A stretch of 64,000 nt of DNA, taken from positions 496,001 to 560,000 of the forward strand of contig NZ_CP050855.1 in assembly GCF_000821185.2 (NCBI RefSeq), in the 5' to 3' direction. The notes below the pieces were generated by a model, which searched no databases, had not been told where the DNA came from, and saw nothing but the letters and a program-made list of their open reading frames with translations. Shown here in pieces: positions 1-8,483 of the stretch (positions within the stretch are counted from its first letter, which is position 1; the number at the start of each line of letters is the position of its first letter). This DNA comes from Serratia symbiotica (GTDB lineage Bacteria > Pseudomonadota > Gammaproteobacteria > Enterobacterales > Enterobacteriaceae). The translations under genes and the position numbers were made by a program.

Positions 1-68
1 CAACAGCCCTTACGCTGAGATTTCTCGCTTCCTGAGTCGTTCCGGCCTTCTCTGTAGGATACCTGACA

Positions 69-1469
69 TTGGCAACATTCAAATTCACAAAAGCAAAACT
101 TCATGATCTCCCCCCAGCCCCGCATGGTAAGCAGGTTGAATATCATGATAGCCAGGTTAAAGGGCTTAGAATCCGGGTCGGCTCCTCTGGGCTTAAGGTT
201 TTTTGCGTAGTCAGGAAGGTCAAAGGGAAATTTTTCAGAACGGCGTTGGGTCGCTTTCCTGAAATCACTGTAGATCAAGCCAGAACCGCAGCTCTTGAGA
301 CGTTGGGGGGCATAGGTCTTACGGGTCGTAACCCGAATACGGTTAAGCGTGAGAATGACGCTGCTGATGTGATTTTGAGGGATGCCATGGAGTTGTATAT
401 CAAGACCAGAGGGCACCGCCTTAAAGAAAACACGGCGAACCAGTATCGCCGATTACTGAATAATTTTTCCGGTGACTGGCTGGGGCAACCTCTCGCGAAT
501 ATTTCGCGGGATAGTGTATTCAACAGGCATAAAGCAATAACAGATGGCACCGCGTGGTTTGGTGAGGATCGTTCAACGCTCCGTTCCGGCGTTGGATGTG
601 GTAGCAAGGCTCAGGCCGATTTGTGGGGGCGTGCGCTGCGAGCGATTCTTAATTTCGCTCATGACCATTACAGGAATGAGATGGGCCTAAAACTGTTACC
701 AGAACCGCCAACGGTTGTTCTCAGTACTAAAAGGCAGTGGCATGGCCTGGCAAGGAAAAATACGCGCATCCGTAACCATGAGTTAGGGCGCTGGCTGAAT
801 GCTGTAGAAACCGTGAGAACAGAGTCCCTTGAGTGGCGTGATGATCATGCTGTGTCGGTGTGCGATGCGCTTGATATGGCTCTCTTTACCGGGTTGCGGC
901 GAGGTGAGGTGTTTGGGCTTGAATGGGATAGGGTTAACCTTGAAGGTGGCTATTTCTGGATAGACAAAACAAAGAATGGCGATCCTCTTGAATTGCCCAT
1001 AACGTCAACGCTGCAAGTTATATTTGAGCGGCGGCTTAAATTCCGTGTAGATAATAATCCTTATGTTTTCCCTGCGGCGCGTGGCGGTTTGATAACAGAT
1101 CCCCGAAAAGTCATCACCAAAATTATCAGTAAAACAATATCTGATAAGGACAGAGAACAGAAGGAATTTAATTTTACTTGCCATGATGCAAGACGTACTT
1201 TCGCGACGCTAGCCGAACTTAGTGGCGTTGGTACATATATTTTGAAGCGGCTCATGAATCACCGCTCTGGAAGAACTTCCGATACAACACAAGGTTATAT
1301 ATCATTGCCAGTTGAAGAATTAATTGAGCCAGCAGGGAGAATTGAAAGCAAAATTCTGCATGAGGCTGGAATAAGAAGGAATTTTGCGGGGGCAAAAAAC
1401 TTATTAAAAACTCTGTCTGAAGATGAAAAAGAATCCCTGCTTAATGAATTGTTGAAGGGGAAAGAATGA
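69..1469 (+). CDS. Tyrosine recombinase (island integrase, long form)
   Basis: A 466-residue site-specific recombinase that would integrate and excise the island. The N-terminal ~90 residues resemble the arm-site-binding domain of P4-type integrases (DSQVKGLRIRV, then LGRFPEITVDQAR). A SAM-like core-binding region follows. The C-terminal catalytic domain shows the first Arg in TGLRRGE (near residue 278), the HxxR box in CHDARRT (near 378), a later His in MNHRSG and the presumed Tyr nucleophile in TQGYISL. It starts at TTG; no better ATG lies upstream in the window. Its stop overlaps the start of the next gene by 4 bases, so the two are probably co-translated. It is unrelated in length and sequence to the second integrase at 6841. 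The attachment site it uses is not proven. Confidence 0.9.
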   Translation: MATFKFTKAKLHDLPPAPHGKQVEYHDSQVKGLRIRVGSSGLKVFCVVRKVKGKFFRTALGRFPEITVDQARTAALETLGGIGLTGRNPNTVKRENDAADVILRDAMELYIKTRGHRLKENTANQYRRLLNNFSGDWLGQPLANISRDSVFNRHKAITDGTAWFGEDRSTLRSGVGCGSKAQADLWGRALRAILNFAHDHYRNEMGLKLLPEPPTVVLSTKRQWHGLARKNTRIRNHELGRWLNAVETVRTESLEWRDDHAVSVCDALDMALFTGLRRGEVFGLEWDRVNLEGGYFWIDKTKNGDPLELPITSTLQVIFERRLKFRVDNNPYVFPAARGGLITDPRKVITKIISKTISDKDREQKEFNFTCHDARRTFATLAELSGVGTYILKRLMNHRSGRTSDTTQGYISLPVEELIEPAGRIESKILHEAGIRRNFAGAKNLLKTLSEDEKESLLNELLKGKE

Positions 1470-2272
1470 ACATTTACAGTTTAGATGATTCTAAAAATAA
1501 TGAACGTGATTTTATCAATCATACGATAAAGTTGATAATTCCCGAAATCGAGGCTTCAGGGCTTTTATCACCAAAGGTTATAAAAATTCTTAACGATGCC
1601 ATTTCTTATTCTATTCCTAACAATGGGAATGCGTATGATATATTTGAGAGTCTTTTGGTTTGGATTGAAAGTGCGGCCTTAAAAGAAATAAAATTCAAAA
1701 TACAGCGAGTTTCCTCTGTTATAAAAACAAATGACTCATCTGATCATTTGCCTGATTTTACCACTCTTTTAAGGGATGTTCAGGTTATGAGTAAAGAATA
1801 CTCTGTTCCATTTAATGAGAGTGAGATGAATGCATTTTCTACAAGCCTTTACTTACGGACAACAGGTATGACTATACAAGCTGATAACCTGCTTACTGTC
1901 ATTGTTAACGGTTTGGTAAGGCGAATTTATTTGGATTATTTCAAGGTTAGGTTTGGAAAGAATATATCATTACTTCTTTTATCACGTTCTTCTACTGACG
2001 AAGATCAATATTTTGAGTATCAACCGAAAGCTAAAAGAGGGCCAAGAAATAAGCATTACAGTGAGGTTGTTAGAATTGTTGAACTAACACTGGTGCCATA
2101 TCCAGATATTTCAACCTATTCATTATCAAATAGGCTACATGTTCATCTTTCTAAACACCGTGATGCACCATCAATACAGACATTAAGGCGATGGGTTCAG
2201 GATATACGTGATGAAAATAATCAGATCCCACAAGAACCTTACACAAGACACTTTAAATTGATACATGAGTAA
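1466..2272 (+). CDS. Integrase-coupled protein of unknown function
   Basis: A 268-residue protein that I do not recognise. It overlaps the integrase stop codon by 4 bases (ATGA arrangement), which implies translational coupling and a role with the recombinase. No signal peptide or membrane segment is visible. The last ~75 residues carry a basic linker (AKRGPRNKHYSEVV) followed by what looks like a helix-turn-helix (YSLSNRLHVHL, then SIQTLRRWVQDIRDEN), so DNA binding is plausible. Base composition is clearly more AT-rich than the core genes, a sign of transfer. It could be a directionality factor or a regulator; no function is assigned. Confidence 0.75.
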   Translation: MNIYSLDDSKNNERDFINHTIKLIIPEIEASGLLSPKVIKILNDAISYSIPNNGNAYDIFESLLVWIESAALKEIKFKIQRVSSVIKTNDSSDHLPDFTTLLRDVQVMSKEYSVPFNESEMNAFSTSLYLRTTGMTIQADNLLTVIVNGLVRRIYLDYFKVRFGKNISLLLLSRSSTDEDQYFEYQPKAKRGPRNKHYSEVVRIVELTLVPYPDISTYSLSNRLHVHLSKHRDAPSIQTLRRWVQDIRDENNQIPQEPYTRHFKLIHE

Positions 2273-2289
2273 CTAACTGATTTTATAGT

Positions 2290-2331
2290 GATCACTGGCT
2301 TAATGAGTATGCTTACTCATTGCTTGTGATC
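2290..2331 (+). terminator. Two-part perfect hairpin after the integrase pair
   Basis: Nested inverted repeats: outer arms GATCAC (2290-2295) and GTGATC (2326-2331), inner arms AATGAGTA (2302-2309) and TACTCATT (2314-2321) around a 4-base loop. It lies 17 bases after the stop of the integrase partner. No clear U-run follows, so it may be a structured transcript end, an operator or a recombination site rather than a standard terminator. Confidence 0.4.
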
Positions 2332-2418
2332 TTACTATTAGCCTTATGATTCTTTTGCCATTCTAATTTTCAATTTATCTTTTTCACGGTGTTAACCCGC
2401 TTACTTAAGGTGTGAAAG

Positions 2419-2613
2419 ATGGAAGTGAAAGAAAGAATGACCCGTAAAGAAGCTGCTGACTATATCGGCGTAACTTCCGCAACAATGGCTAACTGGGCCT
2501 GCACTGGCAAAGTGAAGCTGCCTTTCTATAAAGCTGGCCTGAAAAAGGTCATCTATTTCAAGCATGATCTCGATGATTACATCGCATCCACCCGCCGTAC
2601 TCAGGCACTCTAA
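2419..2613 (+). CDS. AlpA-like / MerR-type helix-turn-helix regulator
   Basis: A 64-residue DNA-binding protein of the AlpA/excisionase fold. MTRKEAADYIGVTSATMANWA is the winged-helix recognition segment, and FKHDLDDYIAS is the typical C-terminal helix. A ribosome site (AAGGTG) precedes the ATG. In P4-like satellites a small protein of this class (Vis/AlpA) sits between integrase and primase and controls integrase expression or excision. Placement here, after the integrase pair and before the alpha operon, fits that role. Identification is by motif and context only. Confidence 0.8.
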   Translation: MEVKERMTRKEAADYIGVTSATMANWACTGKVKLPFYKAGLKKVIYFKHDLDDYIASTRRTQAL

Positions 2614-2619
2614 ATAAAA

Positions 2620-2647
2620 ATCCCCCGGTGCAGCAACACAGGGGGAT
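2620..2647 (-). terminator. Intrinsic-type hairpin between alpA and the Icd-like gene
   Basis: Arms ATCCCCC (2620-2626) and GGGGGAT (2641-2647). On the minus strand the stem is followed by a U-rich stretch (complement of the A run at 2616-2620), so it is a better terminator for leftward than rightward transcription. P4 satellites control lysogeny through structured leader RNA in this region; a role of that kind is only a possibility. Confidence 0.4.
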
Positions 2648-2675
2648 CTGGTGATATCACTTACGGAGATTGGTT

Positions 2676-3275
2676 ATGCCAAAACAACTCAACCACAAGC
2701 ATTGTATCTTTAATGCTCATAAAATCAATGTGATGTTATCATTTTCAAATAAAAATGATGCATTGTTATTGACGCAGAAGGCATTACGGCGCTATCGTCT
2801 TACCGTTGCCACTCAATGGGCAACCGGGCGTGGAAACCCGTATCAGTACAAGGCGACACCAGACGCCGATTGCGTCTTTTTTATTGTCGTTAAGTCAGTG
2901 CCACCATATTCAGCGGAGCAGATCCGCGCAGTATCAATGGTGGCGCTGGCAGGGCAGCTTTCGGGCTGGCCGGTCTCCTTGTACGCCGGTATTTCCACCC
3001 CTGTCAGCGTCACCACCAATCATGAGCGTGGAAACTCCGGTGGTGACTCCTTAATCAAGTACAAGGAGATCATCATTATGATGACAACCCCAACCCCGTT
3101 GTATCCCCAATTTGTTTGGCTTTTTCTCGCTGTTCGCCGTTCTGACGTGTTGTCTAAACCGCACCGTAGGGAAGTCACCGCCCCTGATTTCATGAGCGCA
3201 CGATGCACGATAGCGCGTGATTTTGTCGCCTCATTTGCTGGTCGCCTGCCTGTTCGTGAGGTGACTCATGTTTAG
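2676..3275 (+). CDS. Host cell division inhibitor Icd-like protein
   Basis: A 199-residue frame starting at ATG 2676, preceded by GGAG seven bases upstream. The C-terminal ~65 residues (MTTPTPLYPQFVWLFLAVRR at the start, SFAGRLPVREV at the end) match the Icd-like small proteins common in P4-type satellites, which are named after the phage P1 cell division inhibitor. A second strong ribosome site (AAGGAGATC) precedes an internal ATG at 3078, so the short form alone may be made, or both. The upstream ~134 residues contain segments I recall from longer Icd-like annotations (KATPDADCVFF). The toxic function is inferred from family naming, not from a motif. Confidence 0.6.
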   Translation: MPKQLNHKHCIFNAHKINVMLSFSNKNDALLLTQKALRRYRLTVATQWATGRGNPYQYKATPDADCVFFIVVKSVPPYSAEQIRAVSMVALAGQLSGWPVSLYAGISTPVSVTTNHERGNSGGDSLIKYKEIIIMMTTPTPLYPQFVWLFLAVRRSDVLSKPHRREVTAPDFMSARCTIARDFVASFAGRLPVREVTHV

Positions 3276-3480
3276 AATCCTTATCACCCTAATTAATTAC
3301 GAAGCTGCCGAACGGCGCGAACTGGTTCACGGTGGCCGCTATAAATCCCGCGAAGCTGCCTGGAAAGACGCACAGAAAATGGCGTATATCCATAAAAATG
3401 CCGTTGGCACTGTCACGCATGAATGCATGGTAAAAGTTATTGAGGTGAAAGCATGGCTGATATCTTCTGCGGAAAAGTAA
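3268..3480 (+). CDS. Small island protein of unknown function
   Basis: A 70-residue protein, not recognised. It overlaps the Icd-like gene by 8 bases and the next gene by 28 bases, so these small genes form a tightly packed operon leading to the primase. The sequence is polar, with a REAAWKDAQKMA helix and no membrane segment. Short overlapping ORFs of this kind are usual upstream of alpha in P4-like elements. Confidence 0.5.
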   Translation: MFRILITLINYEAAERRELVHGGRYKSREAAWKDAQKMAYIHKNAVGTVTHECMVKVIEVKAWLISSAEK

Positions 3481-3683
3481 CCCGCAATAAAACGTTTCTG
3501 GTTTCCGGTTATGCGGTAACACCGAAGGGTTATACCCGCAGCGCAGAAGCAACTGTTGAAGCGCTAAATCGTGAAGACGCAATTATTCGGGCTGCAGCGC
3601 AATTACGTTGGGAAGGATTAACGTATTTTAAAGCGCTTAAGGTTCTGGAAATAACCGCGCCTGACACCAGTAAACTGCACTGA
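3453..3683 (+). CDS. Small island protein of unknown function
   Basis: A 76-residue protein, not recognised. It has an apparent beta-rich N-terminal half (GKVTRNKTFLVSGYAV) and a helical segment (VEALNREDAIIRAAAQL). Its start lies inside the preceding gene in another frame, behind a GAGGTGAAAG ribosome site. It is probably an early gene of the satellite operon. Function unknown. Confidence 0.5.
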   Translation: MADIFCGKVTRNKTFLVSGYAVTPKGYTRSAEATVEALNREDAIIRAAAQLRWEGLTYFKALKVLEITAPDTSKLH

Positions 3684-3738
3684 TAATTCGGTAAATAAAT
3701 TCATATTTTATATGACCCTGACGGGTCAGGGAGTCTTT

Positions 3739-4095
3739 ATGTCTCAAAATACATTAAATGCGGATTCATACGTTAACAGCGAACTGTCATTGCTCCCAAA
3801 TTATACCTGTTTTATGACGGAGAAAAGCAAGGACAGACTTGATATGTTTACGGATATTGTGGATTTGATGGCTATATTCCTGGGAGATACGGCACAAAAT
3901 AAAGATGCGGATAGTGTAGATGCCAGAAGAATGCACAGCCTTTTTCAGGTGCTCAGTGAGGAGCTGGAACGCATCGAGTCAGGTATATTTATCACTGGAG
4001 GTATATTCTCTGAGTTTCAGGGCGTAACTGGCCTGCATATTATTGAACGCTATGGGGAAAATAAGGCTGAGGCACTACTGAAAGATAGTGACTGA
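3739..4095 (+). CDS. Acidic helical island protein, unknown function
   Basis: 118 residues from ATG 3739, chosen over an upstream in-frame start at 3712 because CAGGGAG sits just ahead of it. The protein is acidic (several Asp/Glu clusters, ending KDSD) and mostly helical, for example RMHSLFQVLSEELERIESG. I do not recognise a family. It lies last before the alpha primase gene. Confidence 0.5.
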   Translation: MSQNTLNADSYVNSELSLLPNYTCFMTEKSKDRLDMFTDIVDLMAIFLGDTAQNKDADSVDARRMHSLFQVLSEELERIESGIFITGGIFSEFQGVTGLHIIERYGENKAEALLKDSD

Positions 4096-4108
4096 TATAA
4101 CAATAAAA

Positions 4109-4131
4109 AAGCGCCGTAGTGAGCGGCGCTT
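4109..4131 (+). terminator. Short GC hairpin ahead of the alpha gene
   Basis: Perfect 8-bp arms AAGCGCCG and CGGCGCTT around a 7-base loop, preceded by an A run and followed by only a weak T-rich stretch. It could partly separate the small-gene operon from the primase gene, or act as a leftward terminator. Confidence 0.4.
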
Positions 4132-4158
4132 AATGAATTTACTGAAAAAGGTTGCGGC

Positions 4159-6825
4159 ATGAAGAATATCAAAGTGTCAGAAATTAGCAAGCAGTCTGTG
4201 GGGAAGTGGGATTACATTCTACAGCGCCTTGGCATAAAAATTCCCGAAAATGGGAAACACGGCCCCTGTCCTAAATGCGGAGGGAAAGATCGTTTCCGTT
4301 TTGATAATAAAGACGGGCGCGGAACGTGGTTCTGTAATCACTGTGGCAATGGTGATGGCATTGATATTGTGAAGCTGGTTTTTGATATTGATACCGTTCC
4401 CGCTGCGGCTCGCGTGGCTGAATGTCTGCCGTCCGTACCGGCTGTTACTGCCCCCGCCAGAAAAGATGCTGCAAAACAGACAACGGTGAACTGGCCTGCA
4501 CTTCTGAGTCAGTCGGTGACAGGGGAAAGTCCCTATCTGGCAGGTAAAGGACTGGCCGGTCATGCGTCAAGACTGACAACCAGAGAACTGATGGCCGGTG
4601 GTGAAAAATACCCGTCAGGCTCCCTGATGCTGCCGGTTAAAAACACGGAGGGATACATAACCGGTATCCAGCTTATCAGCGGTAATGCCGTCAAGAACCT
4701 GATGAAAGGGTCTAAATATTCCGGCTGCTTTATTCCGGTTAGCGATTTTCCGGAAGGATCGCCCGAAAAAGTCGTTATTGCAGAGGGTTACGCTACGGCT
4801 GTTTCCGTTTCACTGCTCAGTGATGCGTGGCCGCTGGCGGCTCTGTCCAAAACTAACCTCAGGGCGGCGGCAGAGGCCGTGCGGGAAAAATGGCCTGAAA
4901 CGCAGATCATTATTGCCGGTGACAATGATTTCATGGACGGCAAGCCCAATGAAGGGCGGGAAGTGGCAATCAAAGCTGCACTGGCCGTAAAAGGCTGGGT
5001 CAGTATTCCCCCCGGCAGGGCAAAGGCAGACTGGGACGATTACCGCCGTGATTTTGGCGTCCAGCGGGCGCGGGAAGCCTTTGCGGAAGAAATGTTTAAT
5101 CCCGGAGATACGGAGACCCGCCTGCCTCCCGGCTTCAGGCTGACGAAAGAATTTCTGTGGTGCGAGCGTACCCATAATGACGGAAGTGAAAGCGGCCAGG
5201 TGAAACAGATAAAGATTTGCAGCCCGCTGAAAGTGACCGCCATTACCTGCGACGCAGACGGTGGTAATTTCGGGCGTCTGCTGGAGTGGGATGATTCCAA
5301 CGGCTCCCGTCATGAGTGGGCCATGCCCATGACGGTACTTGCCGGAGCCGGGCAGGATTTGCGTGAGGTGTTACTTGAGAATGGTCTTCATTTTATCAGC
5401 GTGAACGGTACTGCGCGTGGGCTGTTGATGGAGTATATCGCTACCTGCCGCCCGGTACGTAAAGTGACCTGTGTAGAGAGGACGGGCTGGTACGGTGGCT
5501 CTTACGTGCTCAATGGCGAGGTGATTGGCGGCGAAGCCAGTTCGGTCATTTTTCAGGCCGCCCGGTCATCAAAAAATGATTTCAGGGTAAGTGGTGATAC
5601 CCGCGAGTGGATGGAGCATGTAGGCCGTTACTGCGCCGGAAATTCCCGCCTGGTCTTTTGCGTCAGTCTGGCGTTTGCTGCTCCCCTGCTGACACTGCTG
5701 ACACTGCTGGGAATCGGTGGGGGCGGATATCACCTCAAGGGGGAATCCACCGATGGTAAAACCACCACCATGAAGGTGGCCGCTTCCGTCTGTGGCGGGC
5801 CGGATTATTGGAAAACATGGCGGGCGACGGGAAACGCCCTGGAAGGTATCGCGCTGCGTCGTAATGACGCCGTGCTTATGCTCGACGAAATCAGCGAGGT
5901 TGACGGCAGGGAGGCGAGCCGTATCGCCTATATGCTGGGTAACGGTCAGGGCAAGGCAAGGGCGAGAGTGGACGGAAGCCCGCGCGAACAGGCGCAGTGG
6001 ACGCTGTTGTTTCTTTCCACGGGGGAGGTATCCATAGCCGAACATGCAGCAGAAGCCGGGGAGCGTCGAACCGGTGCCGGGGTTGGGGTGCGAATGGTGC
6101 AAATCCCCAGCAACACGGGCCAGTTTGGTGCCTTTGAGGAGTTACATGGATTCAGCGGGGGCAAGGCGTTTGCTGAACATCTTGAGCAGGCGAGCAGGCA
6201 ATATCATGGTGCGGTATTCCGCGACTGGCTGCGCTGGCTCACCGCCAACCTCAACACGGTAACGGAGCGGGCCAGAGCCTTACGCAAAAAATATGAGCGA
6301 ACGCTTCTTCCTGAAAATGCCGGTAATCAGGTGGGTCGTGTGGTTGATCGTTTTGCCCTGCTGGCCGTTGCCGGTGAACTTGCAACCGAAGCCGGTATCA
6401 CCGGATGGGAACCCGGTGAGGCTGAGAATGCGGCCAGGAAGTGCCTTGATGCATGGATACAAGATCGTGGGCATACCGCCAACCAGGAAGATGCTGATGC
6501 CATGGAGAAAGTACGGCGGTTTATCACCGGTAATCAGTACACCCGGTTTGCCGAATGGACAGAAGAAAACCGCCCGGCAAACATGGTGGGCTTTCGCCGG
6601 GTTATTAAAGGGGATAACAGCAAAGAACCCAAAACCACGTACTACGTTCTCCCCAGCGGCTGGAAAGAAATTTGTGGTACGTCCGATACAGCCAAAACCG
6701 CCCGTTTATGCAATGAAGCGGGCTGGCTGGATACCGGTGATGAAGGGCGTTTCCAGAGAAAGGTAAGGCTCCCTGAGATTGGCTCCAAATGGGTATATGT
6801 GTTCAAAAGCGATGTTGTCGGATGA
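4159..6825 (+). CDS. P4 alpha-type primase-helicase (replication initiator)
   Basis: An 888-residue multifunctional replication protein of the P4 alpha / DUF927 type. A zinc ribbon lies at residues 37-62 (Cys37, 40, 59, 62), followed by a Toprim-like primase core (VVIAEGYATA near 209 and IIIAGDND near 254). The helicase domain has Walker A GESTDGKTT (~528-536) and Walker B LMLDEI (~574-579), then the family pattern AYMLGNGQGKARA. In phage P4 the homologue primes DNA, unwinds it and binds origin iterons. Here the predicted iteron cluster lies just downstream of the operon at 8045-8245. The gene looks intact. A P2-type integrase follows after 15 bases in the same direction. Confidence 0.92.
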   Translation: MKNIKVSEISKQSVGKWDYILQRLGIKIPENGKHGPCPKCGGKDRFRFDNKDGRGTWFCNHCGNGDGIDIVKLVFDIDTVPAAARVAECLPSVPAVTAPARKDAAKQTTVNWPALLSQSVTGESPYLAGKGLAGHASRLTTRELMAGGEKYPSGSLMLPVKNTEGYITGIQLISGNAVKNLMKGSKYSGCFIPVSDFPEGSPEKVVIAEGYATAVSVSLLSDAWPLAALSKTNLRAAAEAVREKWPETQIIIAGDNDFMDGKPNEGREVAIKAALAVKGWVSIPPGRAKADWDDYRRDFGVQRAREAFAEEMFNPGDTETRLPPGFRLTKEFLWCERTHNDGSESGQVKQIKICSPLKVTAITCDADGGNFGRLLEWDDSNGSRHEWAMPMTVLAGAGQDLREVLLENGLHFISVNGTARGLLMEYIATCRPVRKVTCVERTGWYGGSYVLNGEVIGGEASSVIFQAARSSKNDFRVSGDTREWMEHVGRYCAGNSRLVFCVSLAFAAPLLTLLTLLGIGGGGYHLKGESTDGKTTTMKVAASVCGGPDYWKTWRATGNALEGIALRRNDAVLMLDEISEVDGREASRIAYMLGNGQGKARARVDGSPREQAQWTLLFLSTGEVSIAEHAAEAGERRTGAGVGVRMVQIPSNTGQFGAFEELHGFSGGKAFAEHLEQASRQYHGAVFRDWLRWLTANLNTVTERARALRKKYERTLLPENAGNQVGRVVDRFALLAVAGELATEAGITGWEPGEAENAARKCLDAWIQDRGHTANQEDADAMEKVRRFITGNQYTRFAEWTEENRPANMVGFRRVIKGDNSKEPKTTYYVLPSGWKEICGTSDTAKTARLCNEAGWLDTGDEGRFQRKVRLPEIGSKWVYVFKSDVVG

Positions 6826-6840
6826 TGAAGGAAGTGGCTC

Positions 6841-7842
6841 ATGTCGATAAAAAGGCTAAATGATGGGCGTTATGAGGTGGATATTAGGCCGCAGGGTGTT
6901 GAAGGTAAGAGGATCCGGCGCAAGTTCAGCAGCAAGGGGGAGGCATCTATTTTTGTGCGTCACATACTGGTCAACTATCACAATAAGGATTGGCTGGAAA
7001 AGCCGCCAGACCGGCGAAAACTTACTGAATTATTAGCGCGTTGGTGGGTATTTCACGGTAAGAGCCATCATCATGGAGAGGTAGAACGACAAAGACTTAC
7101 AAGTATTATCGCTAATTTGGCGGAAATGGGTATCAAGCGAGCCGACCAACTGACACGCAAGGCTATCATGAACTATCGGGTGATGATGCTCGATCGCGGA
7201 CTGAAACCATCAAGCGTGAATCGCCAGTGCGCGATTATGAGCGGTATGCTCACCAAACTGATCAACGCCGAAGAATATCAGAACCCCAACCCGTTCCATG
7301 AGGTGAAAGCGTTCAAGGAAGCAGAAACCGATATGACTTTCCTGTCAGCCGACGAAATGGAGTCATTACTGTCGCGGCTTGGTGGCGATGATTTAAAAGC
7401 AGTGATGCTATGCCTTGCGACAGGTGGCCGATGGAACGAGGTTGCCAGTCTGAAAGGGGAGCACGTGATCGGTGGAAAGGTGATATTTATGAAGACCAAG
7501 AATGGCAAACGCCGGGCTGTTCCAATCGATACCGCACTGGAAGCGGAAGTGAAAACCAGGGCAACGGGGCGTCTTTTCTATCCGAGTTATATGAATGCCC
7601 GTGCCGTTCTTAAAGAAATCAAGCCCGATCTTCCCAATGGCCAAGCGCTGCATGTGCTACGACACACGTTCGCTACGCACTTCATGATGAACGGAGGGAA
7701 CATTATCACCTTGCAACGTATCCTCGGGCACGCAACGATCCAGCAAACTATGGTGTATGCGCATTTTGCACCAGAGTTTTTACAAGATGCCGTCAGGTTT
7801 AACCCACTGACGGGCGCGGGGCGGTACGGTAAGAAGCCTTAA
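6841..7842 (+). CDS. int: P2-type phage integrase
   Basis: A 333-residue tyrosine recombinase very close to phage P2 Int: the N-terminus (DGRYEVDIRP, GKRIRRKF), the core-binding region (GLKPSSVNRQC) and the catalytic half all follow P2. Catalytic residues seen are Arg in TGGRWNE (near 197), HxxR in HVLRHTF (His271, Arg274), His in LGHATIQQT and Tyr in MVYAHFAPE. A GAAGGA ribosome site precedes the ATG. Position is odd: in P2 this gene sits beside the attachment site, here it follows the P4-like primase by 15 bases and is the second integrase of the island. It may serve an older element or have replaced the P4-type module. Confidence 0.93.
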   Translation: MSIKRLNDGRYEVDIRPQGVEGKRIRRKFSSKGEASIFVRHILVNYHNKDWLEKPPDRRKLTELLARWWVFHGKSHHHGEVERQRLTSIIANLAEMGIKRADQLTRKAIMNYRVMMLDRGLKPSSVNRQCAIMSGMLTKLINAEEYQNPNPFHEVKAFKEAETDMTFLSADEMESLLSRLGGDDLKAVMLCLATGGRWNEVASLKGEHVIGGKVIFMKTKNGKRRAVPIDTALEAEVKTRATGRLFYPSYMNARAVLKEIKPDLPNGQALHVLRHTFATHFMMNGGNIITLQRILGHATIQQTMVYAHFAPEFLQDAVRFNPLTGAGRYGKKP

Positions 7843-8044
7843 TCCGGTGAATGAACGGAATCTATTTTTCGACAGGCTTGCGCGGTGCGCTGGCCTGTTT
7901 TGTTTCCTGCAGCACTGCCAGAACTGGTGGTGCCAGATACCGGCAGGCAGGGTTATTTATGACCGTGCTGGCCATTAAGCCGGTTTCCCATTGATAGGCA
8001 TACCCTTCCAGAATAAAAGCATATCGCGCGAGTATTATATTTTG

Positions 8045-8245
8045 GTGGGAACAGTGGGAACAGTGGGAACACGATTGATTTAAAAGACTTTATTCTGTTC
8101 CCATTGCCTGTACCCAGGTGGGAACAGTGGGAAAATGATTATAATCAATGGGTTATAAGCATGTTGTTATCTTTGTTCCCACTGGTCGATACGGGTGGGA
8201 ACAGAAATATTCCCTATATATCAACGTTGTTCCCACTGTTCCCAC
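8045..8245. repeat. Iteron cluster, probable replication origin of the satellite
   Basis: Nine exact or near-exact copies plus one degenerate copy of the 9-mer GTGGGAACA. Forward: 8045, 8054, 8063 (three in perfect tandem), 8118, 8195 and a variant at 8127. Inverted (TGTTCCCAC): 8096 (last base differs), 8174, 8228, 8237 (the last two in tandem). P4 alpha recognises GGTGAACAGT-type iterons at ori and crr; the unit here shares the GAACA core. The cluster lies 200 bp after the integrase that follows the alpha-like gene. The intervening DNA is AT-rich, as expected for an unwinding element. Confidence 0.8.
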
Positions 8246-8315
8246 CGTTTTTGACAGTAAAGGAAAATAAAAAGCAAAAATCAGGCTTTTAATGAGGTGT
8301 TGATAGATTTTGCCT

Positions 8316-8337
8316 GTTGCTCAGTTGCTCAGTTGCT
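8316..8337. repeat. Tandem GTTGCTCA repeat
   Basis: Two and three-quarter copies of the 8-mer GTTGCTCA in direct tandem. It lies between the iterons and the TGCACAA array. Role unknown; it may be a protein-binding array or simple slippage. Confidence 0.45.
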
Positions 8338-8483
8338 TTTCCCCTTCTCAGAGTCGTAAAGCCTCTTTTTCTGGCTGGCGTGCCTTTTCCTGTTCACCAT
8401 CAGGGGCGTTTTGTCTGTATAACACCCGATCCCGCTGGTGCGTTTTCCTGCATTTTTAAGCCTGTTTTATCGGTTTTCGTGAC

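Noticed and set aside
5569..6102. 177-aa minus-strand frame inside the alpha gene
   Set aside because: Shadow of the helicase domain whose motifs are all on the plus strand.
8045..8245. Iteron cluster as a CRISPR array
   Set aside because: Repeats are 9 bp, partly tandem and in both orientations, with no uniform spacers and no cas genes.
8104..8292. 62-aa frame across the iteron region
   Set aside because: It is made mostly from repeated GTGGGAACA units and AT-rich filler, with no ribosome site and no family resemblance.
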